Source: Lentisphaerae bacterium ADurb.Bin242 | GTDB lineage: Bacteria > Verrucomicrobiota > Lentisphaeria > Victivallales > UBA1829 | Reading direction: 5' to 3' | Assembly: GCA_002069785.1 (NCBI GenBank) | Contig: MWCA01000048.1 | Span: 1 to 45,422 of the forward strand | DNA: 45,422 nucleotides | In this document: positions 27,484 to 35,213 of the stretch, in pieces | Numbering within the stretch: position 1 is the first letter of the stretch | Layout of the letters: the number at the start of each line of letters is the position of its first letter | Notes under the pieces: model-generated | Databases searched by the model: none | Told to the model about the DNA's origin: nothing | What the model saw: the letters and a program-made list of their open reading frames with translations, nothing else | Program-made: the position numbers and the translations under genes

Positions 27484-27501
27484 AAGCAATCCTGATGCCA
27501 A
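27484..27501 (-). promoter_or_regulatory. Putative -24/-12 (sigma54-like) promoter of dnaK
   Basis: Leftward TTGGCATCAGGATTGCTT (27501-27484) has GG (27499-27498) and GC (27487-27486) at the 12-base spacing required by sigma54, with TTGGCA and TTGCT both matching the consensus (TTGGCACG-N4-TTGCT). Start expected near 27474, giving a 40-base leader with GGAAAGGGAAG before the ATG. I found no good -35/-10 pair and no CIRCE repeat in the 228-base gap. Confidence 0.5.
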
Positions 27502-27598
27502 CTTTTTCATCGAATGCGCAATTCTCTGAAAATGAACCGGATGAAAGGAAATGGAAGTTTGGGCCCTTTTTCCATGAAAGGGTTCTTTTGTTCAAAAA

Positions 27599-27652
27599 AG
27601 TGTGACACTGTGACACTGTGGCACACTCTTTGCGAAAGAATGTGACACATTC
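27599..27652. repeat. TGTGACAC iterons and palindromes upstream of dnaK
   Basis: Three tandem 8-mers, TGTGACAC, TGTGACAC and TGTGGCAC (27601-27624), and a fourth TGTGACAC at 27641-27648, all in the same 8-base register. The first lies in the perfect palindrome AGTGT-G-ACACT (27599-27609) and the last in GAATGTG-A-CACATTC (27638-27652). They stand about 125-180 bases upstream of the predicted dnaK start, where enhancer-type sites of sigma54 activators usually lie. Confidence 0.8.
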
Positions 27653-27663
27653 GCACGGGCATT

Positions 27664-28662
27664 TCAGAAGTGGAACAGTTCCCCGCCTTTTTCGCTGGAC
27701 GCCATCATGCCGAGCGCCACACGGGCCGAGGCAAGGCCTTCCTCGAGCGTGGTCTGCCGCTGAATTCCGTCGCCGATCATTCCCGCGAAGTTTCTGGCTT
27801 GTTCGAGCTGTTCGCTTTCGATCTCTCCGAATCCGACGTCGAACTCGATGGTTTCCTTCTTGCGGTAGAGTTTCAGCGTCCGGTAGTCGGTGACGGCCGT
27901 GTATTCGTCTCCGTAGATTTCCAGCGTGTCATACGAGACTCCGTAGCGCTGATAGGAGGATTCGATCCCGCAGATGACCCCGTTTTCATACGTGAGGGTC
28001 GCGCTGACATAATCCACCGGTTTCACCGTCTTCGGAACCGTTTTTTCCAGCATCAGCGCCCGGGCCGAAACGGATGCGGGTTCGCCGAAATACCAGTTGA
28101 GCAAATCGGCATAGTGGGTGACCATGTCGAGGGTCGTCCCGCCGGAACGTTCATAGCTGGCGAAATAATCGTCCCATTCGCGGGAATACCAGGAGTTGCA
28201 GAAGTGGACTTTGGCGAAACGGATCTTGCCCAGGCGTCCCTGATCGACCAGCTCCTTGAGCTTCCGGCATGCGGGAATGTGCTTGCGGTGGTGTCCGATC
28301 ATGATCCTGGCGCCGTGCGCGGCAACCGCGTCCCTCAGGAGCTGTGCCTCTTCGACTTTGCGGATGGCGGGCTTCTCGCAGAAGATGAACTTGAATCCGG
28401 CGTGGAGCGCCGCCAGAACGGTTTCACAGTGCTGGTGGCAGTAGTTGCAGATCACAATGCCGTCGACCGTCTTGTCCGACAGCAGTTCCTCGCGGGAGGC
28501 GCAATTTTTCTCGAACCCGTATTTTTGCGCGAAGGCTTTGCTTTTGTCCTGAAGAATGTCGAAGACTCCGGCCAGTTCGATGTTGTCCAGTTTTTTCAGC
28601 TGTGTGGCCATGCTGTTGGCCATGCGCCCTGCGGCGATGAATGAAATCCGGTGTTTTTTCAT
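27664..28662 (-). CDS. Gfo/Idh/MocA-family NAD(P)-dependent sugar oxidoreductase
   Basis: 332 residues. An N-terminal Rossmann domain begins FIAAGRMANSM; the usual GxGxxG is reduced to AxGRMA, as in some family members. CEKPA (95-99) holds the conserved EKP with the catalytic Lys97, and DMVTHYADLLNW (179-190) carries the second-domain Asp and His that face the sugar. The family oxidises or reduces sugar hydroxyls, often at C3. It is the last gene of the leftward operon starting at 31628. An AAGGA site precedes the ATG, 17 bases after the ThuA-like stop. Partner genes suggest a keto-sugar intermediate; substrate unknown. Confidence 0.88.
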   Translation of the reverse strand: MKKHRISFIAAGRMANSMATQLKKLDNIELAGVFDILQDKSKAFAQKYGFEKNCASREELLSDKTVDGIVICNYCHQHCETVLAALHAGFKFIFCEKPAIRKVEEAQLLRDAVAAHGARIMIGHHRKHIPACRKLKELVDQGRLGKIRFAKVHFCNSWYSREWDDYFASYERSGGTTLDMVTHYADLLNWYFGEPASVSARALMLEKTVPKTVKPVDYVSATLTYENGVICGIESSYQRYGVSYDTLEIYGDEYTAVTDYRTLKLYRKKETIEFDVGFGEIESEQLEQARNFAGMIGDGIQRQTTLEEGLASARVALGMMASSEKGGELFHF

Positions 28663-28679
28663 ATTTCGATATCCTTCCG

Positions 28680-29462
28680 TTATTGATGAATGGCACGGGT
28701 GTCGATGCTTTTGAGCGGATTTTGTGTATAGACATGTTCCGGGGACTCCGGCTGCGGCGTGACGCGCGACTCGAAAATCTTTTCCGGAGCCGCCCAGCGA
28801 ATGGCGTTTCCGATCACGCGGAGAACATGGGGATCATGGTAGACCGGGAAGGTCTCGTGTCCGGGGGAGAAGTAGAAAATTTTCCCGTTGTCGCGCTCGA
28901 ATGCGACGCCGCTGCGGAACACATTGCCGCCCTCGAACCAGGACATGAAGATGATTTTACCGTCCTGCGGAATGTCGAAGGGTTCGCCGTACATCTCATG
29001 GTTCGGGATCACGAAAGTTTCGGGAATGCCCTTTGCAATCGGGTGGGACGGGCTGACGACCCAGAGGCGTTCCTTTTCCCCCGCTTCGCGCCAGCGCAGA
29101 CGGCAGGCGGTCCCCATCATCCGGCGGAAAATCTTGGAAACATGGCCCGAATGGAGAACGATCAGTCCCATTCCCGCCAGGACGCGGAGCTGGATTTTGT
29201 CGACCAGTTCATCCTTGACCTCGGCGTGGGCGCAATGACCCCACCAGAGAAGGACGTCCGTCGTGTTCAGAATCCCCTCGGGCAGCCCCTGCTCCGGCTC
29301 GTCCAGGGAGACGGCGCGGATGGTCAGGTCGTCCGCCGCGAGCTTTTCCGCGAGGGTCCGGTGCATCCCGTTCGGGTAATACTTGCGGATCAGGTCTCCG
29401 AAAGCGCCCCCGGCGCGTTCGTGCTTGAACTCATTCCAGACCGTCACATTGATTTTTTTCAT
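28680..29462 (-). CDS. ThuA-like protein (trehalose-utilization family)
   Basis: 260 residues of the ThuA fold, a class I glutamine amidotransferase-like flavodoxin fold lacking the amidotransferase triad. Typical segments are TVWNEFKHE near the start, LLWWGHCAH (71-79), VLHSGHVSK (102-110) and PNHEMYGEP further on, with several conserved histidines that could bind metal. ThuA proteins act with Gfo/Idh-type ThuB dehydrogenases in trehalose and sucrose use through 3-keto sugars, and that pairing is found here. It sits 12 bases after the epimerase-like gene. The AGGAG site just before its ATG is mirrored by CTCCT two bases downstream. Confidence 0.85.
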   Translation of the reverse strand: MKKINVTVWNEFKHERAGGAFGDLIRKYYPNGMHRTLAEKLAADDLTIRAVSLDEPEQGLPEGILNTTDVLLWWGHCAHAEVKDELVDKIQLRVLAGMGLIVLHSGHVSKIFRRMMGTACRLRWREAGEKERLWVVSPSHPIAKGIPETFVIPNHEMYGEPFDIPQDGKIIFMSWFEGGNVFRSGVAFERDNGKIFYFSPGHETFPVYHDPHVLRVIGNAIRWAAPEKIFESRVTPQPESPEHVYTQNPLKSIDTRAIHQ

Positions 29463-29474
29463 AAGGAGTTCTCC

Positions 29475-30263
29475 TCATTTCACATAGTTTTTCTCAAGGA
29501 AACGGAAACTTTCCTCGAACGAATCGAAGGGATCGATGACATCGCCGTCGTGCTCGACGATGAAATATTTCACTCCGGATTCCTCGGCCGCGGAAAGGAT
29601 CGCATCCCAATCCAGCGAACCGCTCCCGACGGGCTTCATGACCGGCACGTTGCTCCAGATGTCCGCATGATTGGAGGAATCCACGCCGTAATCCTTAATG
29701 TGAAGGTATTCCATGCGGTTGGCCAGACGCCGGATCCATTTCACGGGATCTCCGCCGCCGCGCTGAATCCAGTGGGTATCGATTTCCCCGGCCAGATCGG
29801 GCGCATGGTCGTAGATCAGTTCCAGCATGAATTTGCCTTCAAAGCGCTTGAATTCGATGGCATGATTGTGGTAGGCAAGCGTGATCCCCTGTGCCCGGAA
29901 CGTCTTTGCCGTCTCATTGAGCCGCCGGGCCAGCGCAATGACTTCGCCGGTCCCGGTCGGACTGACATGGGGCCCCGCGTAGGCCGTATGCCGGATTCCC
30001 AGCGCCTGGAGTTTGGCGATGACCTGGGCCGTATGGTCGAGGATCTTTGCCCCTCCTTCGTGGGAGGAAACCGCGGTCAGCCCGGCATCTTTCAGAAGAG
30101 AAAGGATGTCGGCGGGTTTCAGGGACTCCGGCAGGGCCGTGGTGAGCTGAACGGCTTCGTAGCCGATCGTACGGAGACGGCGGAAGGTGTCCGCAATGCC
30201 TTCCGGGGTTTTGATGAAGTCGCGGAAACAGTAGAGCTGGGCTGCGATCTGTGTCTTTTTCAT
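29475..30263 (-). CDS. Sugar phosphate isomerase/epimerase-like TIM barrel
   Basis: 262 residues of the xylose-isomerase-like/AP endonuclease-2 barrel family. Metal-ligand segments are AYHNHAIEF, GEIDTHWIQRGG, YLHIKDYG, VGSGSLDW and FIVEHD, in the usual order. Members act on free or phosphorylated sugars, inosose and keto-sugars; no exact reaction can be read here. In operons with Gfo/Idh and ThuA-like genes, such barrels are thought to isomerise or cleave 3-keto sugars. It starts 6 bases after the isomerase gene upstream, with GGAG 9 bases before the ATG. Confidence 0.88.
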   Translation of the reverse strand: MKKTQIAAQLYCFRDFIKTPEGIADTFRRLRTIGYEAVQLTTALPESLKPADILSLLKDAGLTAVSSHEGGAKILDHTAQVIAKLQALGIRHTAYAGPHVSPTGTGEVIALARRLNETAKTFRAQGITLAYHNHAIEFKRFEGKFMLELIYDHAPDLAGEIDTHWIQRGGGDPVKWIRRLANRMEYLHIKDYGVDSSNHADIWSNVPVMKPVGSGSLDWDAILSAAEESGVKYFIVEHDGDVIDPFDSFEESFRFLEKNYVK

Positions 30264-30269
30264 GGTGTT

Positions 30270-31628
30270 TCACTCCGGCATGACGGGTTCAATATTCATC
30301 CACGCGCAGAACTGAAGCAGTTCGGCCGTGACATCGGCGTGAATCACGGTGTAATGATGCTCGAATCCTTTCCTCATGATGGTGTCGATGAGCTTGCCGA
30401 CACTGCGGTCGAACCGGATCGTGAGCGGATTGCCGCGGATGAACGGCTCGGTGTCGATCGCGGTCCCGGGGGCGATCAGCATCCGGAAATGGCCGTCGAC
30501 GTCCTGGTCGAGTTTGGCCAGCGTGACCCGCCCGGTCTTGAGGGAGAAGTCATTCGTGACCCCTTTCCTGTCGCCGCCGTCCACCCGGAAATGGAGACGG
30601 TACTGCGTCTCTTCAAACTTCCGGCAGAGGGAGACCGGCGCCGCGCCGCAATGCCAGACCACCCCGGTATTTTCCTTTTCATCGTAGGAAATGAGGTCGA
30701 CGAACAGCGGGAGGCCGCCTCCGGCCAGTTCCCGGAGAATCGTCATGGTGAGAGCCCCGGGGACGTCGCCTTCGCAGCTGGCGGGAATGCCGTTGTCGTT
30801 GAGCATCCCGATCACGGCGCAGGGGGCGATCCCGAAGAAGTCGGAAAACTCCGGCCAGCAGCGGATCGCGAGGGCGGTCAGACGGTATTTCGCCGCCATC
30901 GCCTTGAAGGAGGCGAACATCTTCGCGGCCAGTTCCAGTTCGGCATCGGGAACGCCGCAGACTCCGGACGCGGATTTCTTCACTACAGTCCGGCCTTCGG
31001 CCAGTTGTTCGGCGGAAAGAGTTTTCGCCGTCTCGACCACCTCGAGAAGATCGGCGACCTCCACGGCCGCGCCGAATTTCGAGCGGGTCTTCATTTCGTC
31101 GAAGTTGGAGGTGTAGAAGCCCGGAACGCGTCCGCCGGCCAGCCCGATCCGGCAATCCCTGAGCGCCCGGATGCAGCGGGCCGCCGCAATGAACGGCGCC
31201 AACGCTTCCGGGGTCTCCGCCGGAAGCACTTTGACGAAGCCATACTGTTTTTCCAGGCGGCGCATCACAAACGCGCCCAGATTCGCGCCGCAGAAAGAGT
31301 TCTGTTCCCACATTTTGCCGGGACCGGGCTTTTCCGGATTGGCCAGCAGGACCACCGGCGCCTGAATCCGGTTCGCAATACAGGGAATCAGAGCGCCCGC
31401 GGGGAACGTCACAAAGTGCATGACCAGCAGATCGATTCCTTTTTCATTGAGCCGGGCGCATCCGGCTTCCGCCTCCGTTTCGCTGGTGACCAGCGCATCC
31501 GGATGAATGAGCTTGCAGCCGGGAATTTTTTCCAGATAACGGACGGTGTCCGTCATGAGGGCGTCGATTTTGGGGGTTCTCCAGCTGAGTTTGGAAAGAG
31601 CCAGGTAGCCGATTTTCAATTCTTTCAT
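30270..31628 (-). CDS. FucI/AraA-fold sugar isomerase-like protein
   Basis: 452 residues, similar in fold to L-fucose and L-arabinose isomerases but clearly distinct from the FucI at 6014-7762. Conserved stretches of the L-fucose isomerase-related group are LAIRCWPEFSDFFGIAPCAV, MLNDNGIPASCEGDVPGALT and, near the end, FEHHYTVIHADV, with Glu and His residues that fit a metal site. It is the first gene of the four-gene sugar operon, with AAGGA before the ATG, and is divergent from an AraC regulator. A ketose/aldose interconversion is the likely role; the sugar is unknown. Confidence 0.8.
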   Translation of the reverse strand: MKELKIGYLALSKLSWRTPKIDALMTDTVRYLEKIPGCKLIHPDALVTSETEAEAGCARLNEKGIDLLVMHFVTFPAGALIPCIANRIQAPVVLLANPEKPGPGKMWEQNSFCGANLGAFVMRRLEKQYGFVKVLPAETPEALAPFIAAARCIRALRDCRIGLAGGRVPGFYTSNFDEMKTRSKFGAAVEVADLLEVVETAKTLSAEQLAEGRTVVKKSASGVCGVPDAELELAAKMFASFKAMAAKYRLTALAIRCWPEFSDFFGIAPCAVIGMLNDNGIPASCEGDVPGALTMTILRELAGGGLPLFVDLISYDEKENTGVVWHCGAAPVSLCRKFEETQYRLHFRVDGGDRKGVTNDFSLKTGRVTLAKLDQDVDGHFRMLIAPGTAIDTEPFIRGNPLTIRFDRSVGKLIDTIMRKGFEHHYTVIHADVTAELLQFCAWMNIEPVMPE

Positions 31629-31662
31629 GATTCCGTTCCTTGTATTTCTGCATGTTTCGAAT

Positions 31663-31691
31663 ATTTTAAACTATCCAAACTATACATCGAA
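31663..31691 (-). promoter_or_regulatory. Promoter of the keto-sugar operon with 9-base direct repeats
   Basis: Leftward -35 TTCGAT (31691-31686, weak) and -10 TAAAAT (31668-31663) with a 17-base spacer. The spacer is almost filled by a 9-base tandem repeat on the plus strand, AAACTATCC then AAACTATAC (31668-31685); AraC proteins typically bind direct repeats. A TTTTG-CA-CAAAA inverted repeat lies at 31725-31736. Confidence 0.5.
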
Positions 31692-31756
31692 AAACGCCGT
31701 TGCAAATGGAGAAAACAAACACTCTTTTGCACAAAACGAACAGGAAAGCGGTTTTT

Positions 31757-32566
31757 ATGAATTTCTTCGACGGACTTTTCTTCAGCATGTCCGGTTCGGC
31801 GCCGAACAACAGGGCCGCCATCCATAACGAGCCCCTTTATTACGGGATTCAGTTCAACTACCGGGGACCGGTCCGCCTGCGCGTCAACGGCGGACGCGAA
31901 TACCGGGCGGAAGGCCCGCACGCGTTTCTGACCTATCCCGGCGCGGATTTCGAATACGGGGCGGTCGACGGCATTCCCCGGCACCACAATTTCATTTGCA
32001 CCTGCGGGGATCGGATCGCGCGGTATCTGGAGAGCGGGCTGATGAACCTTTCCGCCGATCCTCCGCTGATTCATATCCGCAACCCCGAACGGTTCCTCCA
32101 GACCATGTTCGACATTATGGCGCTGACGCGGCTGCCGGGTCCGGCGGCGCCGCGCGCCGTGCTGATGTTCGAGGACCTCCTTCTTCAGCTCCATGAATCG
32201 GCCGAGGCCCGGAGCAAGCCGCCTCCGTTCCAGACCCCCTATCTGAACGCGCTGATCGAAAAAATCTGCGCCAATCCGTCCGCCGGGTGGAATTTCGCCG
32301 CGGAAGCGGAAAAATGCCACGTGACCCCCACCCATTTCCGGCGTCTCTTCAAGGAATTGACCGGAATGCCGCCGCAGCAGTTCCTGATCCAGAACCGGCT
32401 CCGGAAAGCGGCCTCGCTGCTGATCCACACACAGGATTCCGTCAAGCGGATCGCCGACCTGGCGGGAATGGAAAACGCTTTTTATTTTTCGCGCATTTTC
32501 CGCAAAAAATATCACATCTCCCCCCTTGAGTACAGGCGGGAATTCAATGCGAGACCGGTTTCATAA
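31757..32566 (+). CDS. AraC-family transcriptional regulator of the sugar operon
   Basis: 269 residues. A cupin-type N-terminal domain (about 15-150, YRGPVRLRVNGGREYRAEGP) is followed by a C-terminal AraC DNA-binding domain with both helix-turn-helices (AEKCHVTPTHFRRLFKELTG; RIADLAGMENAFYFSRIF) and the closing HISPLEYRREF. The ATG at 31757 is chosen because AGGAAAG is 8 bases upstream; an ATG at 31706 in the same frame lacks a site. It is divergent from the isomerase operon and probably its regulator, sensing a sugar or keto-sugar. Confidence 0.85.
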   Translation: MNFFDGLFFSMSGSAPNNRAAIHNEPLYYGIQFNYRGPVRLRVNGGREYRAEGPHAFLTYPGADFEYGAVDGIPRHHNFICTCGDRIARYLESGLMNLSADPPLIHIRNPERFLQTMFDIMALTRLPGPAAPRAVLMFEDLLLQLHESAEARSKPPPFQTPYLNALIEKICANPSAGWNFAAEAEKCHVTPTHFRRLFKELTGMPPQQFLIQNRLRKAASLLIHTQDSVKRIADLAGMENAFYFSRIFRKKYHISPLEYRREFNARPVS

Positions 32567-32568
32567 GA

Positions 32569-33435
32569 TCAGAAGTCGATGACCAGGCCGTCGTATCCGA
32601 CTTCGATTCCATGCGGATTGAAGTGAGCTTCCAGCTCGGCATGGGTTGCATTCCCGTTGTGGGAGAAGTGGTTCACATAATATTTTGTGGAATCCGTGAC
32701 GCTTCCGATCTGTTTCAGGCGCTGCCTCACCCCCAGAGCATATTTCCCGCTCATGTGGCCGCGCTCAGAGTCCAGCAAACAGCCGGTACAGTCGGAAATC
32801 ACAAGATCCAGCTTGAATTTCATCTTTTCCAGATAATCCCAGGTTTCCTGCGGGAAGACGCCGGTGTCGTTGGCGATCATCGCCCAGCTTTTTCCCATCC
32901 GGAAGACAAAGAAATTCGGAATTTCGGTGGGAATTCCGATCATGTGGTCCGCCTTCAGCGGATAAAATTCCATGTCCTCGTCTTCCAGAACGACCGGCTG
33001 GAACATCTCCAGCGCAACCGGCTGGAGGCGGAACCGCTTGTAATCCCCGGTGAAATAATGGTATGACTTGTCCCACAGATGCCGGTTAAGCTCGCGGATC
33101 ACGCCGGGATTGCCGTAAAGATGGAGGATGTTGTCTTTCTCCACAACCGAAAAGCCGGGCATGCGGTAGTTCAGCAGATTCAGATACAGGTGGTCTTCAT
33201 GGCTGTGGGTAATGAACAGGTGTTTCAGGTTCTCCGAATGGAGCTTGAATTTGTATTCCTGGGCCAGGCTGTCGGGTCCGAAGTCGATCCGGACGTGATC
33301 GTTCAATTTGTAAGCGGCCCGGAAACGCATGTCCTTCCCGCCGTTTTCCCACGCCGCGCGGCAGACCCGGCAGTTGCAGAAGATCGCCGGAATGCCCTCC
33401 GCCGCGGCGCTCCCGAGAATTTGAACTTGAGCCAT
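32569..33435 (-). CDS. PhnP/PqqB-like metallo-beta-lactamase-fold phosphodiesterase
   Basis: 288 residues, cytoplasmic. The N-terminal CNCRVC (Cys20, Cys22, Cys25) is the structural zinc motif of PhnP and related enzymes, and THSHEDH (76-82) binds the catalytic metals; later ligands include the ADHMIG, ANDTG and NHFSHNG segments. PhnP cleaves cyclic ribose phosphates in phosphonate breakdown and other relatives act on cyclic nucleotides; no phosphonate genes are nearby, so the substrate is open. It converges on the AraC gene with only two bases between the stops. GGAG precedes the ATG. Confidence 0.82.
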   Translation of the reverse strand: MAQVQILGSAAAEGIPAIFCNCRVCRAAWENGGKDMRFRAAYKLNDHVRIDFGPDSLAQEYKFKLHSENLKHLFITHSHEDHLYLNLLNYRMPGFSVVEKDNILHLYGNPGVIRELNRHLWDKSYHYFTGDYKRFRLQPVALEMFQPVVLEDEDMEFYPLKADHMIGIPTEIPNFFVFRMGKSWAMIANDTGVFPQETWDYLEKMKFKLDLVISDCTGCLLDSERGHMSGKYALGVRQRLKQIGSVTDSTKYYVNHFSHNGNATHAELEAHFNPHGIEVGYDGLVIDF

Positions 33436-33470
33436 TTCTTTCTCCAGAATTGATGGTTGAAAATCCGCAG

Positions 33471-33671
33471 TCAGTTGCGGAAAACATTGCCGTAAGGATT
33501 ATTTTCCCAGTTCGTGGGTTCGTTGAAAGGACGCGAATTCACCCCGGTCCGTTCATAGTCGGTACAGGAACAGCACAACAGCAGCAGGGCGGCCAGAAGA
33601 CAGAAAGGAATCCCTGTTTTCACGGTTTTCCATCCCGTCGAGGAGGATTTTTCAAGGTCAGAACATGGCAT
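33471..33671 (-). CDS. Small lipoprotein
   Basis: 66 residues from the ATG at 33671, or 50 from an in-frame GTG at 33623, which gives a more ordinary signal peptide (MKTGIPFCLLAALLLL). The lipobox CCSC is followed by a short polar mature part rich in Asn. If the ATG is used, its first 14 bases overlap the end of the 35-residue peptide gene upstream, so translation would be coupled. No family recognised. It is the last gene of the operon that begins with the coiled-coil membrane protein. Confidence 0.55.
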   Translation of the reverse strand: MPCSDLEKSSSTGWKTVKTGIPFCLLAALLLLCCSCTDYERTGVNSRPFNEPTNWENNPYGNVFRN

Positions 33672-33765
33672 AGCATTTCATCTCAAGCACCTGCATGACA
33701 ATCACAGCCAGCAGGCAGAGGAGCGTCAGAATGGATGTCACTGTAAAAATGGGAGATGAAAACAT
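33658..33765 (-). CDS. 35-residue single-span membrane peptide
   Basis: The frame begins MFSSPIFTVTSILTLL and ends in a short charged tail around LEMKCYAMF. About 20 hydrophobic residues (8-27) form one membrane span. A clear AAGGA site overlaps the stop codon of the coiled-coil protein gene just upstream (33777-33779), and its own end meets the lipoprotein start, so it looks like a real, translationally coupled small gene. It is too short to be called by most gene finders. No family recognised. Confidence 0.55.
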   Translation of the reverse strand: MFSSPIFTVTSILTLLCLLAVIVMQVLEMKCYAMF

Positions 33766-33776
33766 GTCCGTTTTCC

Positions 33777-35039
33777 TTATTGTTTAGCGGTGGACTGCTT
33801 GGCGTTTCCCTGGAGGGCCGCGGAAATGTCATCCTCTGAAAAATAAACCGTATCGCCAACCTTGAAGTCGGACGGTTTCCCGCCCATCAGGTTGCAGATC
33901 GCGGAATTGTCGTCCACTTTGGTCACAAAGACCTTTCCGACAAACACCGGCTGATTCGTATTCAATCCGCGGGCAACGGTCATGATTTTTCCCGGAGTCA
34001 GCGGGAACGAAACCTTGTTGTCCTTGATTCCATAGCGCTGGGTGAAAGTGTAATTCCGCCCGATATCGATTGTGACGAAACCGAAATCGTTGTCGACGTA
34101 TTCGATTTTCCCCTTCACATACTTGTAGCATTCGGGCTCCTTGCCGGTCAGCAGGATAGGTGGAAGCTGAATGCTGCCGTCCTTGGTGAGAATATTCGTG
34201 AGCTCTTCGATTTTGTTCTTCTGGGTCTGGATGCTCGCCAGGTGAGCGGTGATCGTTTTCTTGTGGGTCTCCACCTCGCTGGACAGGCGGAGGGCCTTGC
34301 TTTTTTCGGAATTGAGCTGATTCTTGGTTTCCGCGAACTCCTGACGGTAGGCCTGGACGGATTTCAGAGTCTTTGCGAATTCCTGACGGTAATCCTTGCC
34401 TGACAGTTGGGGTGCCTGAATGTCGATGGTCCGCACGAGCTGCGCAACGTAATTGGCATAGTCGTTCCGGCGGGTCACCACGTCCTGAACGGCGGCATTG
34501 ACTTTCTCGATGGCGGCGCTGTAGGTGGTGGGCCCGTTGAATTCGGAAGCGCTCACGGCGCCGCCGGCCAGCCTGGCGGTTCCGGCATAGCCTTCGGATA
34601 CCTTGTCGCGGACGGTACGGAACTCCTGAACCTTGGAGTTGAACGCTCTTTCCTTGTCCTGATACGACGCGATATTCTTCAGGTCCTTGCTTTCGATTCC
34701 CTGGATGGCAAGAGTCGTGGCCGCCTGCTGCACGGAGTCGGCCAGCGCATTGCGTTGCGTCACAATCTTTTCGGTATTTTCCTTCAGCTTTGGGAGTACC
34801 TGCCCCAGCTGATCGTAATTGGTATGCTTGAGCCTCTCATCGGCCAGTTCCAGGGCGGCCTTGGTCCCGGAAGCGCCTCCGGCGTCAATGGTCTTCGCCG
34901 TGGCGGAAATGGCTTTTGCCATCTGATCCCAGCCGTCGACCAGCTTTTCCCGCTTGTTGAAAAGCATATACGAAAAAACAACGGCCGCAATCGCCGCGAG
35001 CAAGATCAGGATATTGATGATCCGGTTCAGAATACGCAT
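33777..35039 (-). CDS. Single-span membrane protein with long coiled coil and C-terminal beta domain
   Basis: 420 residues. One transmembrane span (about residues 4-24: ILILLAAIAAVVFSYML) is followed by about 270 mostly helical, charged residues with heptad-like spacing, strongest near 205-270 (KSVQAYRQEFAETKNQLNSE), and a C-terminal beta-rich region (about 300-400) with several GKI, GKV and IDIGRNYTF strands. The overall design suits a periplasmic strut or envelope-anchoring protein. No family recognised. The ATG at 35039 has AGGAG 8 bases upstream; an earlier in-frame start lacks one. Two tiny membrane/lipoprotein genes follow in the same operon. Confidence 0.65.
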   Translation of the reverse strand: MRILNRIINILILLAAIAAVVFSYMLFNKREKLVDGWDQMAKAISATAKTIDAGGASGTKAALELADERLKHTNYDQLGQVLPKLKENTEKIVTQRNALADSVQQAATTLAIQGIESKDLKNIASYQDKERAFNSKVQEFRTVRDKVSEGYAGTARLAGGAVSASEFNGPTTYSAAIEKVNAAVQDVVTRRNDYANYVAQLVRTIDIQAPQLSGKDYRQEFAKTLKSVQAYRQEFAETKNQLNSEKSKALRLSSEVETHKKTITAHLASIQTQKNKIEELTNILTKDGSIQLPPILLTGKEPECYKYVKGKIEYVDNDFGFVTIDIGRNYTFTQRYGIKDNKVSFPLTPGKIMTVARGLNTNQPVFVGKVFVTKVDDNSAICNLMGGKPSDFKVGDTVYFSEDDISAALQGNAKQSTAKQ

Positions 35040-35105
35040 TCCACTGTCTCCTATTCCGATAAGATTTCCACCTTGGAAAGATTTTCCAGAAAACATTTAC
35101 CCTTT

Positions 35106-35133
35106 ACACTACATTCTCAAATCTTCTTGTCAA
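35106..35133 (-). promoter_or_regulatory. Promoter of the coiled-coil/small-peptide/lipoprotein operon
   Basis: Leftward perfect -35 TTGACA (35133-35128) and -10 TAGTGT (35111-35106) with a 16-base spacer; leader of about 65 bases before the ATG at 35039. It sits between this operon and rsmD. Confidence 0.55.
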
Positions 35134-35213
35134 ATCGAAAAAGACCCTTCTTCCGGTATTTTCAGCCATTTTTTTACGGATTTTCCCCTGTAACAGGATG
35201 TTTTGCAGCCTTT

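Noticed and set aside
25421..27660. CIRCE (HrcA) operator upstream of groES or dnaK
   Set aside because: I looked for TTAGCACTC-type inverted repeats in both gaps and found none.
29463..29476. AGGAG and CTCCT inverted repeat at the ThuA-like start, as an RNA switch that hides the ribosome binding site
   Set aside because: The two halves are only two bases apart, too close to fold into a hairpin.
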